A stretch of DNA of 29,634 nt from a virus (IMGVR_UViG_3300007963_002612:1-29634); one strand, 5' to 3'; shown: positions 9,810 to 16,764, counted from the first letter of the stretch. Notes: generated from the letters alone by a model not told the origin. Program-made: numbers and translations.

Positions 9810-11668
9810 TACTGTGGTCCTTCACTTAAACCTATAGCGGACAAAACCGCTTCTATCGATGGACCACCAGCTTCCCCGGGTGCTGCTTGCACCGGAGCAC
9901 CCTCTGGTCCTAGTTGAGCATTAATACCGCCACCCCCAGGAACCCCTAGACTATCAGGTGAAGGCTGTTGCCCGCCACCCTGTTCGCCAAGAGCACCGGG
10001 CGGCATAGCAGCTTGAGCAGATGCAGCAGCGAATTGAGCTTGTTGCATTTGTTGGGTCATAGCTTCCTGCTCAACTGTCTTCATCAGAAGGTCTATGTAG
10101 ATCATCGCCTTGTTTTCATCGCCTGTTTTAAGCAAGGCAGTAATCATGTTCATAAGCTGAACCTTAGGATCTCCTAAGTTTGCTTTCTGGGAATCAATAG
10201 CTGTTTGGAATTGTTCTGTATCAGAAACTTCTAGGATATTTTCCCAGATCCAGCTATCAGGCGCTAAAGGATTCTCGCCCTCACGAAGCATTTGGGCAGT
10301 TGCAATTTTTTGTGGATCTTCAAGTCCTTGGTTTGGTTTGAAGTCCACCCTTACACGACCGCCCTCTTCAACTTGTTCAGGTTTGATTTCTTCATCAAAC
10401 TGATCTGTTAAGTCATTAAGGCGTCCAGTAAGCGTGAGCTTACCAAACTTGTTAGATACATACTGAAGCGATAGCAATTCACCTATCTGAGTGAAAGCGC
10501 TTGCTAGAGATTTAAGACGAGGTTCAAGCGTGTGTGCAGAACCTTCCCTAACTACATTTGCTGCATAGCCAGATATAGCAAACGGAAGTTCTCCCATGTG
10601 CACATTAGACAAGCCGCCACGTTGTAATTCCCCAGCGACAAGGCTATTAAAAGTACCTGTGTCGGCAGGCATTTTCATCTCAGGCATCGGTTTGATTTGT
10701 GTTCCCTGTGGCAAAGGTACTTCCGTACCATCCTGCCAAGGATCAGTGTCTAATGTCTGAGTTCCATCAGGAGACTCCACGATATACGGTTGCCTAACAC
10801 CACGACGTACTAGCGTCTTGGTGCTCGACATTACAAAGTTGAACTCTTCGAAAAGATTACGATTAGATGAGAAAATAGATTCACCGTAATCATGAGACTG
10901 ATCTGAGTCCCCATGGACTCCCTGCATCCAAGGAACAATTCCTACAGGCCCAACAAAGACAGGCGCAACCCCTTCTCCGTCAGCGTCTTCAACACCGTGA
11001 GGAAGAGGCTTCTTTCCCCATTTAGGATCTTGCCCGTCAATAATAATCGCATGTTGCTCGCGGTCGTAGTAGTCCCACACAGGTATACCAAACTCATCGT
11101 CGTAGTCAGAGTTTGTAGGTTCATCAATGTCGATGCCATACAACTGTTTAATACTTTGAGAGGATCTTAGTGTGCGATAACCAAGCCACAGTATGCCGTC
11201 TTCGTCTTGTTCGTAAACAACTCTAAGAGGATCAAAAGGGGTTATGTCTACGTAGGTTTTGTCTTTCTTTTTATTTAAGACTGCACGACCTGCAAACCAG
11301 CCTCGTAAAACAATATGTGCTGCTATCTGGCTTTTTACAGTCAGCATACCCCGGGCAACTAACCGATCATCTGCCATGTTCATGGCACCGACGATGTACT
11401 TTTCTTTCGAATCACCAGCTTCTCTTTCAGAGATTCGCTGGCTTAAAGGGGCGCTGACGATCATACGGGAGTCGTTCATCCAGCTAATAATCTTGTCTGC
11501 AACAACCTTAGGCTGGTTAGACGTATAAGACTGGTAGCCATCTCCAGCATCGAAAGGCTTTAACGTATAAAGATCGTAGTCGTCTTCCATGCGCTGACGT
11601 CGATTTGTGAAACCATTAGAGTCCCACATGTCTTGCATTTTTCTGCGAAGTTCATCGATCTTAGCCAT
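9809..11668 (-). CDS. Portal protein
   Basis: 619 residues, a usual length for a portal. It follows the large terminase gene directly (TAG then ATG) behind a GGTGGGA ribosome binding site. The N-terminal half carries portal-like segments (a charged N-terminal helix, DYDLYTLKPF, KVVADKIISWMNDSRMIV, then DITPFDPLRVVYEQ near residue 145). The C-terminal 120 residues are Gln-, Pro- and Gly-rich, as in the disordered barrel or tail of many portals. It would form the dodecameric ring at one vertex through which the terminase pumps DNA. Identification rests on gene order plus these segments. Confidence 0.85.
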   Translation of the reverse strand: MAKIDELRRKMQDMWDSNGFTNRRQRMEDDYDLYTLKPFDAGDGYQSYTSNQPKVVADKIISWMNDSRMIVSAPLSQRISEREAGDSKEKYIVGAMNMADDRLVARGMLTVKSQIAAHIVLRGWFAGRAVLNKKKDKTYVDITPFDPLRVVYEQDEDGILWLGYRTLRSSQSIKQLYGIDIDEPTNSDYDDEFGIPVWDYYDREQHAIIIDGQDPKWGKKPLPHGVEDADGEGVAPVFVGPVGIVPWMQGVHGDSDQSHDYGESIFSSNRNLFEEFNFVMSSTKTLVRRGVRQPYIVESPDGTQTLDTDPWQDGTEVPLPQGTQIKPMPEMKMPADTGTFNSLVAGELQRGGLSNVHMGELPFAISGYAANVVREGSAHTLEPRLKSLASAFTQIGELLSLQYVSNKFGKLTLTGRLNDLTDQFDEEIKPEQVEEGGRVRVDFKPNQGLEDPQKIATAQMLREGENPLAPDSWIWENILEVSDTEQFQTAIDSQKANLGDPKVQLMNMITALLKTGDENKAMIYIDLLMKTVEQEAMTQQMQQAQFAAASAQAAMPPGALGEQGGGQQPSPDSLGVPGGGGINAQLGPEGAPVQAAPGEAGGPSIEAVLSAIGLSEGPQ

Positions 11669-13090
11669 CTAGTCCCACCGTTTGATTTTGATTTTCCTGG
11701 ACCCCAGAGTCATTTTTGTTACACCGTAATTAGATACTAACCCATACGTTATGGCCTTTACACCATGGTTGAAGGAGTCTCTTGGTACCTTTCCTACTAC
11801 ATTGCCTTCTCTGTCTGTCTTCCATGAGTACACGTGAACCTGGTCATCAAACGGATTAACAGCTCCGCCCATTTCAGACAGCACACCTTTGCACTTTTCA
11901 GAGAATACCATGCGTGGCTCTTGTGTTACTGCGTCTTGTTTCAGGAATGTATTAAACCGCTCAATGCCTGAAAGTATATCGACACGGTTCTGGTCAGTCG
12001 CCATATATAACCCACCATATTGCATCCAGACATCTAAAGGCCTGCGCTCTGATGCAGATTTAGCAGCCACGTCAATTACGCCGTGTTTAACATCTTTCCA
12101 CCAGACTTGAGAGCGAGCCCGGTCAATAACATCTTCGGTAGTAATTTGCCCTGAGTCGTTACCCCGCATAAAGACTTCATCAAAAATCCGGACTTGCCCG
12201 TTAATAATCTGCGCTGCTTCAACAGCATACGCAGATTGTGTGACCTGTGAGTAGCCGGGGTCAACCCATAAGTGGACTGGTTCACCCGGAACGTATTCAA
12301 GCATGGGGTCAACATGTATCCCTGTCTTGAAGAGAGGGTGCACGAGTCCTTTGGGTGGTGCAGGTACACCGGATATTCGCTCGTTAAACCAGTTCTCACT
12401 ATGAACTAACTCAAGGGCAAGGATTTCTTTATCATCTCGCCCTCCGGGGTAAATACGTTGGTTGGTCCATGAGGGAAGGCTAAAGGATCTGCTGTCAAGT
12501 TCGTTTGGGTAGGACTGCCACTGCTCCCACTGTGAGGGATACCAACCAAGAGACATTTCGAATGTCCCTTCCATGAAGAGCCAGCCTCGCTTTTCAGCGA
12601 TTCGACCTCGTAGTCTAAGGTAACTGTCGTGGTCAAGCTGGCTTGCCTCACACGCAACAATGCCCCGAGGAGCTTCCATAGCGAGGGTCCGATAGTCGTT
12701 GGCTGATTTTGTTTTGATTTCAAACGTATCTTCAGGACTGGCTGCGGAACCACAACTGACGACCATAACACCAGGGTCGATCCTTTTGGACGACCTGATA
12801 ATAAGACCAAGTTGCCCAAGCATGTTAAGCAGGTAGTTCCACTCTGCTCTTGTTCGCTCGTAGTCTCTGGCGACAAGCCAGACCACATCACCTTTACGAT
12901 ACTCGTCAAGATGATTGATGACTTTGAGTGCTCCCAAGAAAGATTTGCCCGCACGCTCCCCTCCGGCAATAAGTTGGACACGAGCCGGGTGAGAAAGGAT
13001 TTCATCTTGCTCCGGCCAAGTATGTACAGGTACACCTTCGAGATCCTTGATTGATCCTAGAAGCGCCTTGCGATCTTCTACTAGCAGCAT
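11669..13090 (-). CDS. terL: Terminase large subunit
   Basis: 473 residues with both terminase domains. The ATPase part has Walker A GGERAGKS (43-50), an acidic Walker B-type segment GIVACEAS (143-150, E148) and a coupling-like MEGTF (173-177). The nuclease part begins at LWVDPGY (D277), with further acidic positions near D340 (GVID) and in the VNPFDDQ segment near the C-terminus, as expected for the RNase H-like fold. It would translocate genome DNA into the procapsid and cut it. The start ATG 13090 lies 14 bases after a 52-residue gene and has no clear ribosome binding site. The portal gene follows without a gap. Confidence 0.92.
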   Translation of the reverse strand: MLLVEDRKALLGSIKDLEGVPVHTWPEQDEILSHPARVQLIAGGERAGKSFLGALKVINHLDEYRKGDVVWLVARDYERTRAEWNYLLNMLGQLGLIIRSSKRIDPGVMVVSCGSAASPEDTFEIKTKSANDYRTLAMEAPRGIVACEASQLDHDSYLRLRGRIAEKRGWLFMEGTFEMSLGWYPSQWEQWQSYPNELDSRSFSLPSWTNQRIYPGGRDDKEILALELVHSENWFNERISGVPAPPKGLVHPLFKTGIHVDPMLEYVPGEPVHLWVDPGYSQVTQSAYAVEAAQIINGQVRIFDEVFMRGNDSGQITTEDVIDRARSQVWWKDVKHGVIDVAAKSASERRPLDVWMQYGGLYMATDQNRVDILSGIERFNTFLKQDAVTQEPRMVFSEKCKGVLSEMGGAVNPFDDQVHVYSWKTDREGNVVGKVPRDSFNHGVKAITYGLVSNYGVTKMTLGSRKIKIKRWD

Positions 13091-13104
13091 GTGTCAAGGC
13101 TACC

Positions 13105-13263
13105 TTATTTATTAAAGACCTGTTGTTTTACGTACGTGCTGATATGAGTCTTTGGGATATTGTTAGCGCCGTCGGCGTCCATCTTCTCTTGGAGCATCTT
13201 CCACTCCTCAAGATTAAAACTAACGCTTAAAACTACCCGGTTATTTACTACAGTTGTTTCCAT
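13105..13263 (-). CDS. Small ribbon-helix-helix-like DNA-binding protein (52 aa)
   Basis: A 52-residue reading frame. The sequence runs as a short strand with alternating hydrophobics (RVVLSVSFN), a helix (LEEWKMLQEKMDADG), a turn, and a second helix (ISTYVKQQVFNK), the layout of Arc/MetJ ribbon-helix-helix proteins. It starts 3 bases after the stop of the 82-residue gene and ends 14 bases before the terminase start, so it belongs to the late operon. Such proteins bind palindromic operators as paired dimers; the repeated TGTCYA sites 290-640 bases upstream are a plausible target, which would make it an autoregulator. The fold is read from pattern only. Confidence 0.6.
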   Translation of the reverse strand: METTVVNNRVVLSVSFNLEEWKMLQEKMDADGANNIPKTHISTYVKQQVFNK

Positions 13264-13266
13264 GTA

Positions 13267-13515
13267 CTACATTGTAATACCAAAGTCGGCGTAAAAGCCA
13301 TCCCCTCTTTGGTATTTACCGTGACGTGGGTCGTTTTCGATTCCGCCGGGGTAATAATAGACCGTAACCGCTACGTCATCCCAGGTAAGACCTGGTTTGA
13401 CTCGGGTTAAGGCGGTTTCAACCTTAGTCAGCACACGCTGTAGCACGTCTGGGTCGTTGTAGTCATGGTCTTCTTCGGGATCAAAGTAAACCCGGAGGCT
13501 TTTAGTGTCCGGCAA
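13267..13515 (-). CDS. Hypothetical acidic protein (82 aa), TTG start
   Basis: Not recognised. 82 residues, acidic, with many D/Y/P (FDPEEDHDYNDPDVLQRVL, then VYYYPGGIENDPRHGKYQRG). The start is TTG at 13513-13515, chosen because AGGAG lies five bases upstream. It is the first gene downstream of the predicted late promoter at 13682-13711. The ribosome binding site partly overlaps the inverted repeat at 13524-13538, so initiation could be modulated by that hairpin. No Cys, no membrane segment. It could be a small terminase-associated or regulatory protein, but nothing in the sequence decides this. Confidence 0.65.
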   Translation of the reverse strand: MPDTKSLRVYFDPEEDHDYNDPDVLQRVLTKVETALTRVKPGLTWDDVAVTVYYYPGGIENDPRHGKYQRGDGFYADFGITM

Positions 13516-13523
13516 TGCGACTC

Positions 13524-13546
13524 CTGTCGGATCGACAGCGTTTTTT
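13524..13546 (+). terminator. Intrinsic-terminator-like hairpin with T6 on the plus strand
   Basis: CTGTCG and CGACAG form a 6-base stem with a GAT loop, then CG and six T on the plus strand. It would stop rightward (antisense) transcription leaving the late operon. On the minus strand the same stem overlaps the AGGAG of the 82-residue gene. Confidence 0.5.
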
Positions 13547-13616
13547 AGGGCTAGTGGACACTTGTCTAGTCGTGTCCAGTAGAATCCCCCTTCCCAACAC
13601 CCATCCCCCTGGTACC

Positions 13617-13658
13617 AGCTAGACAGTAAGGGTCTATAAGGACCCTGGATGTCTAGCT
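13617..13658. repeat. Two-part inverted repeat in the control region
   Basis: AGCTAGACA (13617-13625) pairs with TGTCTAGCT (13650-13658), and inside it AGGGTC (13629-13634) pairs with GACCCT (13641-13646) around TATAAG. The outer arms are also TGTCTAG half-sites, so it may act as DNA operator or as RNA hairpin in the late leader. Confidence 0.55.
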
Positions 13659-13681
13659 ACAGAGGATAAGAGGATAGGAAA

Positions 13682-13711
13682 AGTATAAAACTACTAAGAT
13701 CTTCTTGTCTA
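13682..13711 (-). promoter_or_regulatory. Sigma70-type promoter for the late operon
   Basis: On the minus strand TAGACA (-35, 13706-13711) is followed after 18 bases by TATACT (-10, 13682-13687); each matches the consensus in five of six places. Transcription would start near 13675 and run into the 82-residue gene, ribbon-helix-helix gene and terminase. The -35 is itself part of a TGTCTAG half-site and is abutted by the two palindromes. Confidence 0.55.
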
Positions 13712-13772
13712 GTGGACATCTGTCCAGTAGAAGGTGGACATCTGTCCACTTGGTTCCACAATAAGAAGTCCC

Positions 13773-13800
13773 AGGTCTGTCAGGCCAAGCTGACAGCCCT
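13773..13800. repeat. Inverted repeat CTGTCAG/CTGACAG
   Basis: CTGTCAG (13777-13783) and CTGACAG (13790-13796) form a perfect 7-base stem with a 6-base loop, extended by AGG/CCT beyond one mismatch. There is no U-run on either strand. Between this and 13930 I see no gene. Confidence 0.45.
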
Positions 13801-13929
13801 TCCAATTCATCAGAGATTCGAGTTCCGTGGCGAATGGTGTAGGTAATTAGCCTAGTCGCTTTTAATTGTAACCGGCAAGCTTGTCATACATTGTACGACT
13901 AGGGTCAAGGGGCAAAATAAATATAGTAG

Positions 13930-14100
13930 GGTCCCCAACAACTTCCACTAATACGCTATCTACAACCTCACCCCCACCCCGACAAGACCAACAGCCTCGC
14001 TTACTCTGCTGCTTGCCTTGCCTCCTCCCCTACATCACACCCCACACACACACACCACCCCACACCACCCCAACGACGGCACGAATTTCCGCCAGCCCTA
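13930..14100. other. C-rich, G-depleted non-coding tract (G-tracts on the minus strand)
   Basis: The plus strand is strongly C/A-rich and almost free of G for about 170 bases, with CCCC and CACA runs. The minus strand therefore has repeated GGGG tracts with short spacers near 14030-14075 and again near 13970-13980, compatible with a G-quadruplex in the message downstream of the small terminase gene. A C-rich, G-poor RNA is also the hallmark of a Rho loading site. I see no believable gene here: the one long frame is a Pro/Thr composition artefact. Confidence 0.5.
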
Positions 14101-14130
14101 GTCCGCCACTAACCGCAAGGGCAGCCTCAT

Positions 14131-14175
14131 GACATGCAAGCATGTCCTATGGCATGTCGCCTAGCCTATGGCTAG
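14131..14175 (-). terminator. Two hairpins at the end of the small terminase gene
   Basis: GACATGC and GCATGTC (14131-14146, AA loop) and CTAGCC and GGCTAG (14161-14175, TAT loop) are perfect inverted repeats. The second contains the stop codon of the small terminase gene. Neither has a U-run, so termination would be weak or Rho-assisted. Confidence 0.45.
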
Positions 14176-14675
14176 TCTGTCGGTTGCTCTGCCTCAGCCG
14201 TGCGATCCTGCGTAGACGGGGCTGTAGGAAGGGCTTTGGCAGTCTGCCCCGTAGGGACTGAGCCGGAAACTCTGCCCCGTAGGGTGTCCAGCAAAGCCAC
14301 TGCCAAGTCGGTAGTGCTTGATCCCGTGCCTGCGCCCCAAGCTTCCCGGGCAGGACCGTGTTCAAGCCACCAAGCCTTAGCCCTCCAGTCTGGATTACTA
14401 CGTAGTTCAGCAACTATTTCGTCCTCTGCTTTAGCAGAGACTATTTCTAAATCTCTAAACAGTGCCCCGTAGGGCTCAATTCCAGAATCAGCTTTCGTCT
14501 TCCACAGAGTCACGGTGCTGCGCGCGATCCCGGCAGCTTTCGCTGCGGTGCCTATGTAGTTGCCAGCACGCACCGAAGAAACGATTGCTTCGTGAACTCT
14601 CCGGGTCAGCTTAGTTGGAGCACCCCCCGTAGGGAGGATATTTGAGTCAGACTGTCCACGCCGTAGGTTTTTCAT
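14172..14675 (-). CDS. terS: Terminase small subunit
   Basis: 167 residues from ATG 14675. A TerS-like core begins GGAPTKLTRRVHEAIVSSVR, continues to an Ala-rich helix-turn-helix (NYIGTAAKAAGIARSTVTLW, about residues 36-55) and reaches RSNPDWRAKAWWLEHG near residue 95. The C-terminal 60 residues are Thr/Pro/Ala-rich and probably disordered. It would recognise packaging sites in phage DNA and hand them to the large subunit. It is separated from the large subunit by the 656-base control region and two small genes, which is unusual. Four copies of the CCCCGTAGGG motif lie inside it. The start is uncertain: an upstream in-frame ATG at 14744 exists, and neither start has a strong ribosome binding site. 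Confidence 0.8.
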   Translation of the reverse strand: MKNLRRGQSDSNILPTGGAPTKLTRRVHEAIVSSVRAGNYIGTAAKAAGIARSTVTLWKTKADSGIEPYGALFRDLEIVSAKAEDEIVAELRSNPDWRAKAWWLEHGPAREAWGAGTGSSTTDLAVALLDTLRGRVSGSVPTGQTAKALPTAPSTQDRTAEAEQPTD

Positions 14676-15032
14676 CAATGCCCGCCAAGATAGTATCTTT
14701 GTATGTTGACCTACGCTAAGTAGGTGCTGGGAACGCCACTTCATGCTATGTGCGTGATTATGGCAAACCGTTCCAGCCACTGTCAATTTTACCGTTGTTT
14801 TTGGTGTTGTGTTTTGCCTCCGAAATCATGTTTTTTTTGGCGTTATGTTTTGGGGGTCGCTCGCGAGCGCGCGCTAAACCCTACCTGCCTGTGCCCGCTC
14901 GTCACAAATCTTCGATTTGGCGCGAAACGTGATCGTCATGACGCCACGTTTTAGCGACCCCAATTGATACCGTTTTAAAAGTTCGTTTGGCAAGTGTCCA
15001 GACGATTCGCAAATAGGAAAGCGGTTTTGGAT
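14676..15032. promoter_or_regulatory. Divergent control region with repeats and palindrome; possible origin
   Basis: 357 bases between the minus-strand small terminase and the plus-strand early genes, with no convincing gene. It holds a 19-base direct repeat (TTTTTGGTGTTGTGTTTTG at 14798, 17 of 19 identical at 14834), a perfect 12-base palindrome CGCTCGCGAGCG (14858-14869), a widely spaced inverted repeat GGGGTCGCT/AGCGACCCC (14853 and 14953), a CAAATC/GATTTG hairpin (14905-14919) and GTCATGAC. T-rich direct repeats next to palindromes resemble an origin or an early promoter region. I found no -10/-35 pair I trust. Confidence 0.45.
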
Positions 15033-15695
15033 ATGAGTGCATCAGCACAGGTAGCTGTACCTACATACAGCATGGAAGAGTTTCTCGGCACTATCGTTGC
15101 ATCGGACAAGTTCGCATGCCCCACCCACGTAGGTCGCAAGGCAGGGAATTTCTCTGCTAACGGGGCTTCAAATCACATCACATGGTGCCCGGATATGCAG
15201 GCTGCATACGCTGTAGCCCCGACTGCGAAGGCGAAGGTGAAAAAATCCAAGCCTACGCAGTTGGAGGATTCGGCACTGCGGGGTTGGGCTGGCAAGCCCC
15301 GTACCCAGCGTAGGGACGCCCGGCAGGTACTCGACCCCGTAGGGCAGCAGGATAACACTGTCCGTTCGAAGGGTCGTGTGCGAATCACCGGCGGCTATGT
15401 AGACCCGGCTACGATGCCAGCCGACTGGAACGTTGATCGAAACGGTCGCGAGATCAAGGGCAAAGCCCTTACGAACCGGGTCGAGAAGCTTGTACGTGAC
15501 GGCAAGGCGGTCGTGACCGTGAAGGCACCGGCGTCTACACCAGCCCCGGCACCGGCAGAGGTGGCTGCACCTACGGTCACCCTTGCTGACCGGGTTGCAA
15601 AATTGGAAATTGAGGTCGAGAATTTCGCCCCGGTAGTGCAAGCACTACAAAGCTACGTAGCTGCACATGAGGACATGATTGAAGCTGCATCGTAG
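15033..15695 (+). CDS. Hypothetical early protein with Cys/His cluster and coiled coil (220 aa)
   Basis: Not recognised. ATG 15033 is chosen because AGGAAAG lies ten bases upstream; a GTG 39 bases earlier has no such site. Residues about 25-55 hold a CPTH and an ITWCPDM element, a possible metal-binding pair set. The middle (70-165) is basic, with a KAKVKKSKPT stretch. A Pro/Ala linker near 170-185 leads to a predicted C-terminal coiled coil (LADRVAKLEIEVENFAPVVQ). It is the first gene of the rightward set, so an early regulator or DNA-binding protein is possible. It carries one CCCCGTAGGG motif. Confidence 0.7.
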   Translation: MSASAQVAVPTYSMEEFLGTIVASDKFACPTHVGRKAGNFSANGASNHITWCPDMQAAYAVAPTAKAKVKKSKPTQLEDSALRGWAGKPRTQRRDARQVLDPVGQQDNTVRSKGRVRITGGYVDPATMPADWNVDRNGREIKGKALTNRVEKLVRDGKAVVTVKAPASTPAPAPAEVAAPTVTLADRVAKLEIEVENFAPVVQALQSYVAAHEDMIEAAS

Positions 15696-15704
15696 GCAGG
15701 TACA

Positions 15705-15773
15705 GAGTGGGTGTGGAGACACACCCGCTCATGTACGGAGGGTCAAGCCGGGTGGTTTGGTTCTCCGTACATG
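15705..15773 (+). ncRNA. Tandem strong RNA hairpins after the first early gene
   Basis: Stem 1: GAGTGGGTGTG (15705-15715) with CACACCCGCTC (15720-15730) closed by a GAGA (GNRA) tetraloop. Stem 2: CATGTACGGAG (15730-15740) with CTCCGTACATG (15763-15773), 11 perfect pairs, with a small inner AAGCC/GGTTT stem. No U-run follows, so mRNA processing or stability is more likely than termination. Confidence 0.6.
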
Positions 15774-15824
15774 GGTACACCATGAACACATACATACGGA
15801 AAGGTATGAAAATTGGAATTGAAA

Positions 15825-16151
15825 ATGGACTACATCGGACGTTCGTCCGAAGCCGTAGACATGACGACTATGGGGATTCCCGTAGGGCACTTTACAACAT
15901 CAGGGTCGTGGACAGCCACGGACGACGACGTACTCATGCTCGTAGACATGAGAATGGTGAACGGCGACGACCCACTTCCGTGGATTCGAGCCGTACGCAA
16001 GGCTGCGGGGGCTAGGTACGGGCATCTACCGGGGTTGAAACTGGTTCATGACATGTGGAGGCACATATCGAAGGAATTGGACGCCGGTCACATCACTACA
16101 CAACGCAGGGTGGTATACACCACCCCGCTGGACACCGAAAGTGGTCGGTAG
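15825..16151 (+). CDS. Hypothetical acidic protein (108 aa)
   Basis: Not recognised. The start used is ATG 15825, seven bases after a GGA within ATTGGAATTG; a TTG twelve bases earlier is also possible. The protein is Asp- and Met-rich (TATDDDVLMLVDMRMVNGDD) with two Trp and a His/Lys-rich C-terminal third (KLVHDMWRHISKELDAGHIT). The alternative frame over the same DNA is Arg-rich and looks like its shadow. It carries one CCCGTAGGG. It sits between two hairpin gaps in the early cluster. Confidence 0.6.
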   Translation: MDYIGRSSEAVDMTTMGIPVGHFTTSGSWTATDDDVLMLVDMRMVNGDDPLPWIRAVRKAAGARYGHLPGLKLVHDMWRHISKELDAGHITTQRRVVYTTPLDTESGR

Positions 16152-16168
16152 GTAGCCGCACCCAAGTT

Positions 16169-16200
16169 TCATGGCATGACCCGCCTGGGTCATGTCATGG
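16169..16200 (+). ncRNA. Intergenic RNA hairpin
   Basis: TCATGGCATGACCC (16169-16182) pairs with GGGTCATGTCATGG (16187-16200) through 14 pairs including two G-U, with a GCCT loop; an outer CCCA/TGGG extends it. It precedes the AGGAAAGG ribosome binding site of the next gene. Confidence 0.55.
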
Positions 16201-16238
16201 CACGTGGGAAAGGTTCTCACGACATAGGAAAGGCACGC

Positions 16239-16391
16239 ATGGAAGCTAAATTAGACTGGCGATTCGACCTGATTCGGTCGCTATGGGGCAAGGGCAAAGT
16301 TTCCCTACCCAACCGCAGGTTGCTTATGAAGCAACTCGCACATGACATGAACGCTGCAAAGCAGCAGAAAGGTAGCTATGGAAAAGGGTAG
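16239..16391 (+). CDS. Hypothetical small basic protein (50 aa)
   Basis: Not recognised. ATG 16239 is chosen because AGGAAAGG lies just upstream. The 50 residues are basic and helical (EAKLDWRFDLIRSLWGKGK, then RRLLMKQLAHDMNAAKQQKG), with no Cys. Its 3' end overlaps the next gene by 14 bases, and the AAAGG for that gene is inside it, so the two are translationally coupled. Size and charge fit a small host-takeover or nucleic-acid-binding protein, but this is only style. Confidence 0.55.
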   Translation: MEAKLDWRFDLIRSLWGKGKVSLPNRRLLMKQLAHDMNAAKQQKGSYGKG

Positions 16392-16764
16392 TTTGTTCAC
16401 AGTCGCAGACTCGGCTGGCAAGGCACGATATGAGGGCAGTTCTCTACGAGTTGCTGTCGAAACATGGAAGATAGGCGCTGTACTTCATGACGCCTCCATG
16501 ATGGACGTACATGGCAACGTACAAACGGACATGGACTGTGGTGGTGGAATTACGCTGGACTTTGCTGACGTATTTGGCGATGAGCGCCTTATGGACAGTT
16601 CATGTGGGCGTATATCCTGCGACGACTGTAACCCTATGGACACTGACATGCCATACAACCACCCCGAAGATTTATGTGAGGGCTGCGACGTCATGTTCAA
16701 GCACCACATGACATCTGACGGACATGCGTTCAGTGGCACGATGAACTACAACTTCGGCAAGTAG
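16378..16764 (+). CDS. Hypothetical acidic Cys-rich protein (128 aa)
   Basis: Not recognised. ATG 16378 follows AAAGG by six bases and overlaps the previous gene. The protein is acidic. Near residues 80-105 it has a cysteine cluster (CGRISCDDC, then CEGC), followed by HH and H, a possible zinc-binding module. The N-terminal half has a beta-like sequence (SLFTVADSAGKARYEGSS). It ends 13 bases before the first copy of the paired hairpin element. Confidence 0.6.
   Translation: MEKGSLFTVADSAGKARYEGSSLRVAVETWKIGAVLHDASMMDVHGNVQTDMDCGGGITLDFADVFGDERLMDSSCGRISCDDCNPMDTDMPYNHPEDLCEGCDVMFKHHMTSDGHAFSGTMNYNFGK

Larger units (their letters stand above)
13555..13748. promoter_or_regulatory. Cluster of TGTCYA half-sites (operator or origin region)
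   Basis: Within 194 bases I count ten TGTCYA/TRGACA half-sites. TGGACATCTGTCCA occurs twice (13713-13726 and 13735-13748), 22 bases apart, that is about two helical turns. TGGACA at 13555 faces TGTCCA at 13573. TGTCTAG or CTAGACA occurs at 13563, 13619, 13650 and 13706. The paired palindromes lie immediately upstream of the -35 of the minus-strand promoter, the usual place for an activator, though repression is equally possible. Confidence 0.65.

Noticed and set aside
13891-13927. Possible rightward promoter with TATAGT at 13922
   Set aside because: No -35 at the right distance; TTGTAC lies 25 bases upstream, too far.
13881-14132. 83-residue Pro/Thr/His-rich frame
   Set aside because: It reflects the C-rich base composition; no ribosome binding site or start signal supports it.
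15707-16015. 102-residue frame over the 108-residue gene
   Set aside because: Its Arg/His-rich sequence looks like the shadow of the Asp-rich frame at 15825; its ATG at 15806 has AAAGG too close for good initiation.
16055-16249. 64-residue frame overlapping the end of the 108-residue gene
   Set aside because: It is a shadow frame that runs through the 16169-16200 hairpin and has no start signal.
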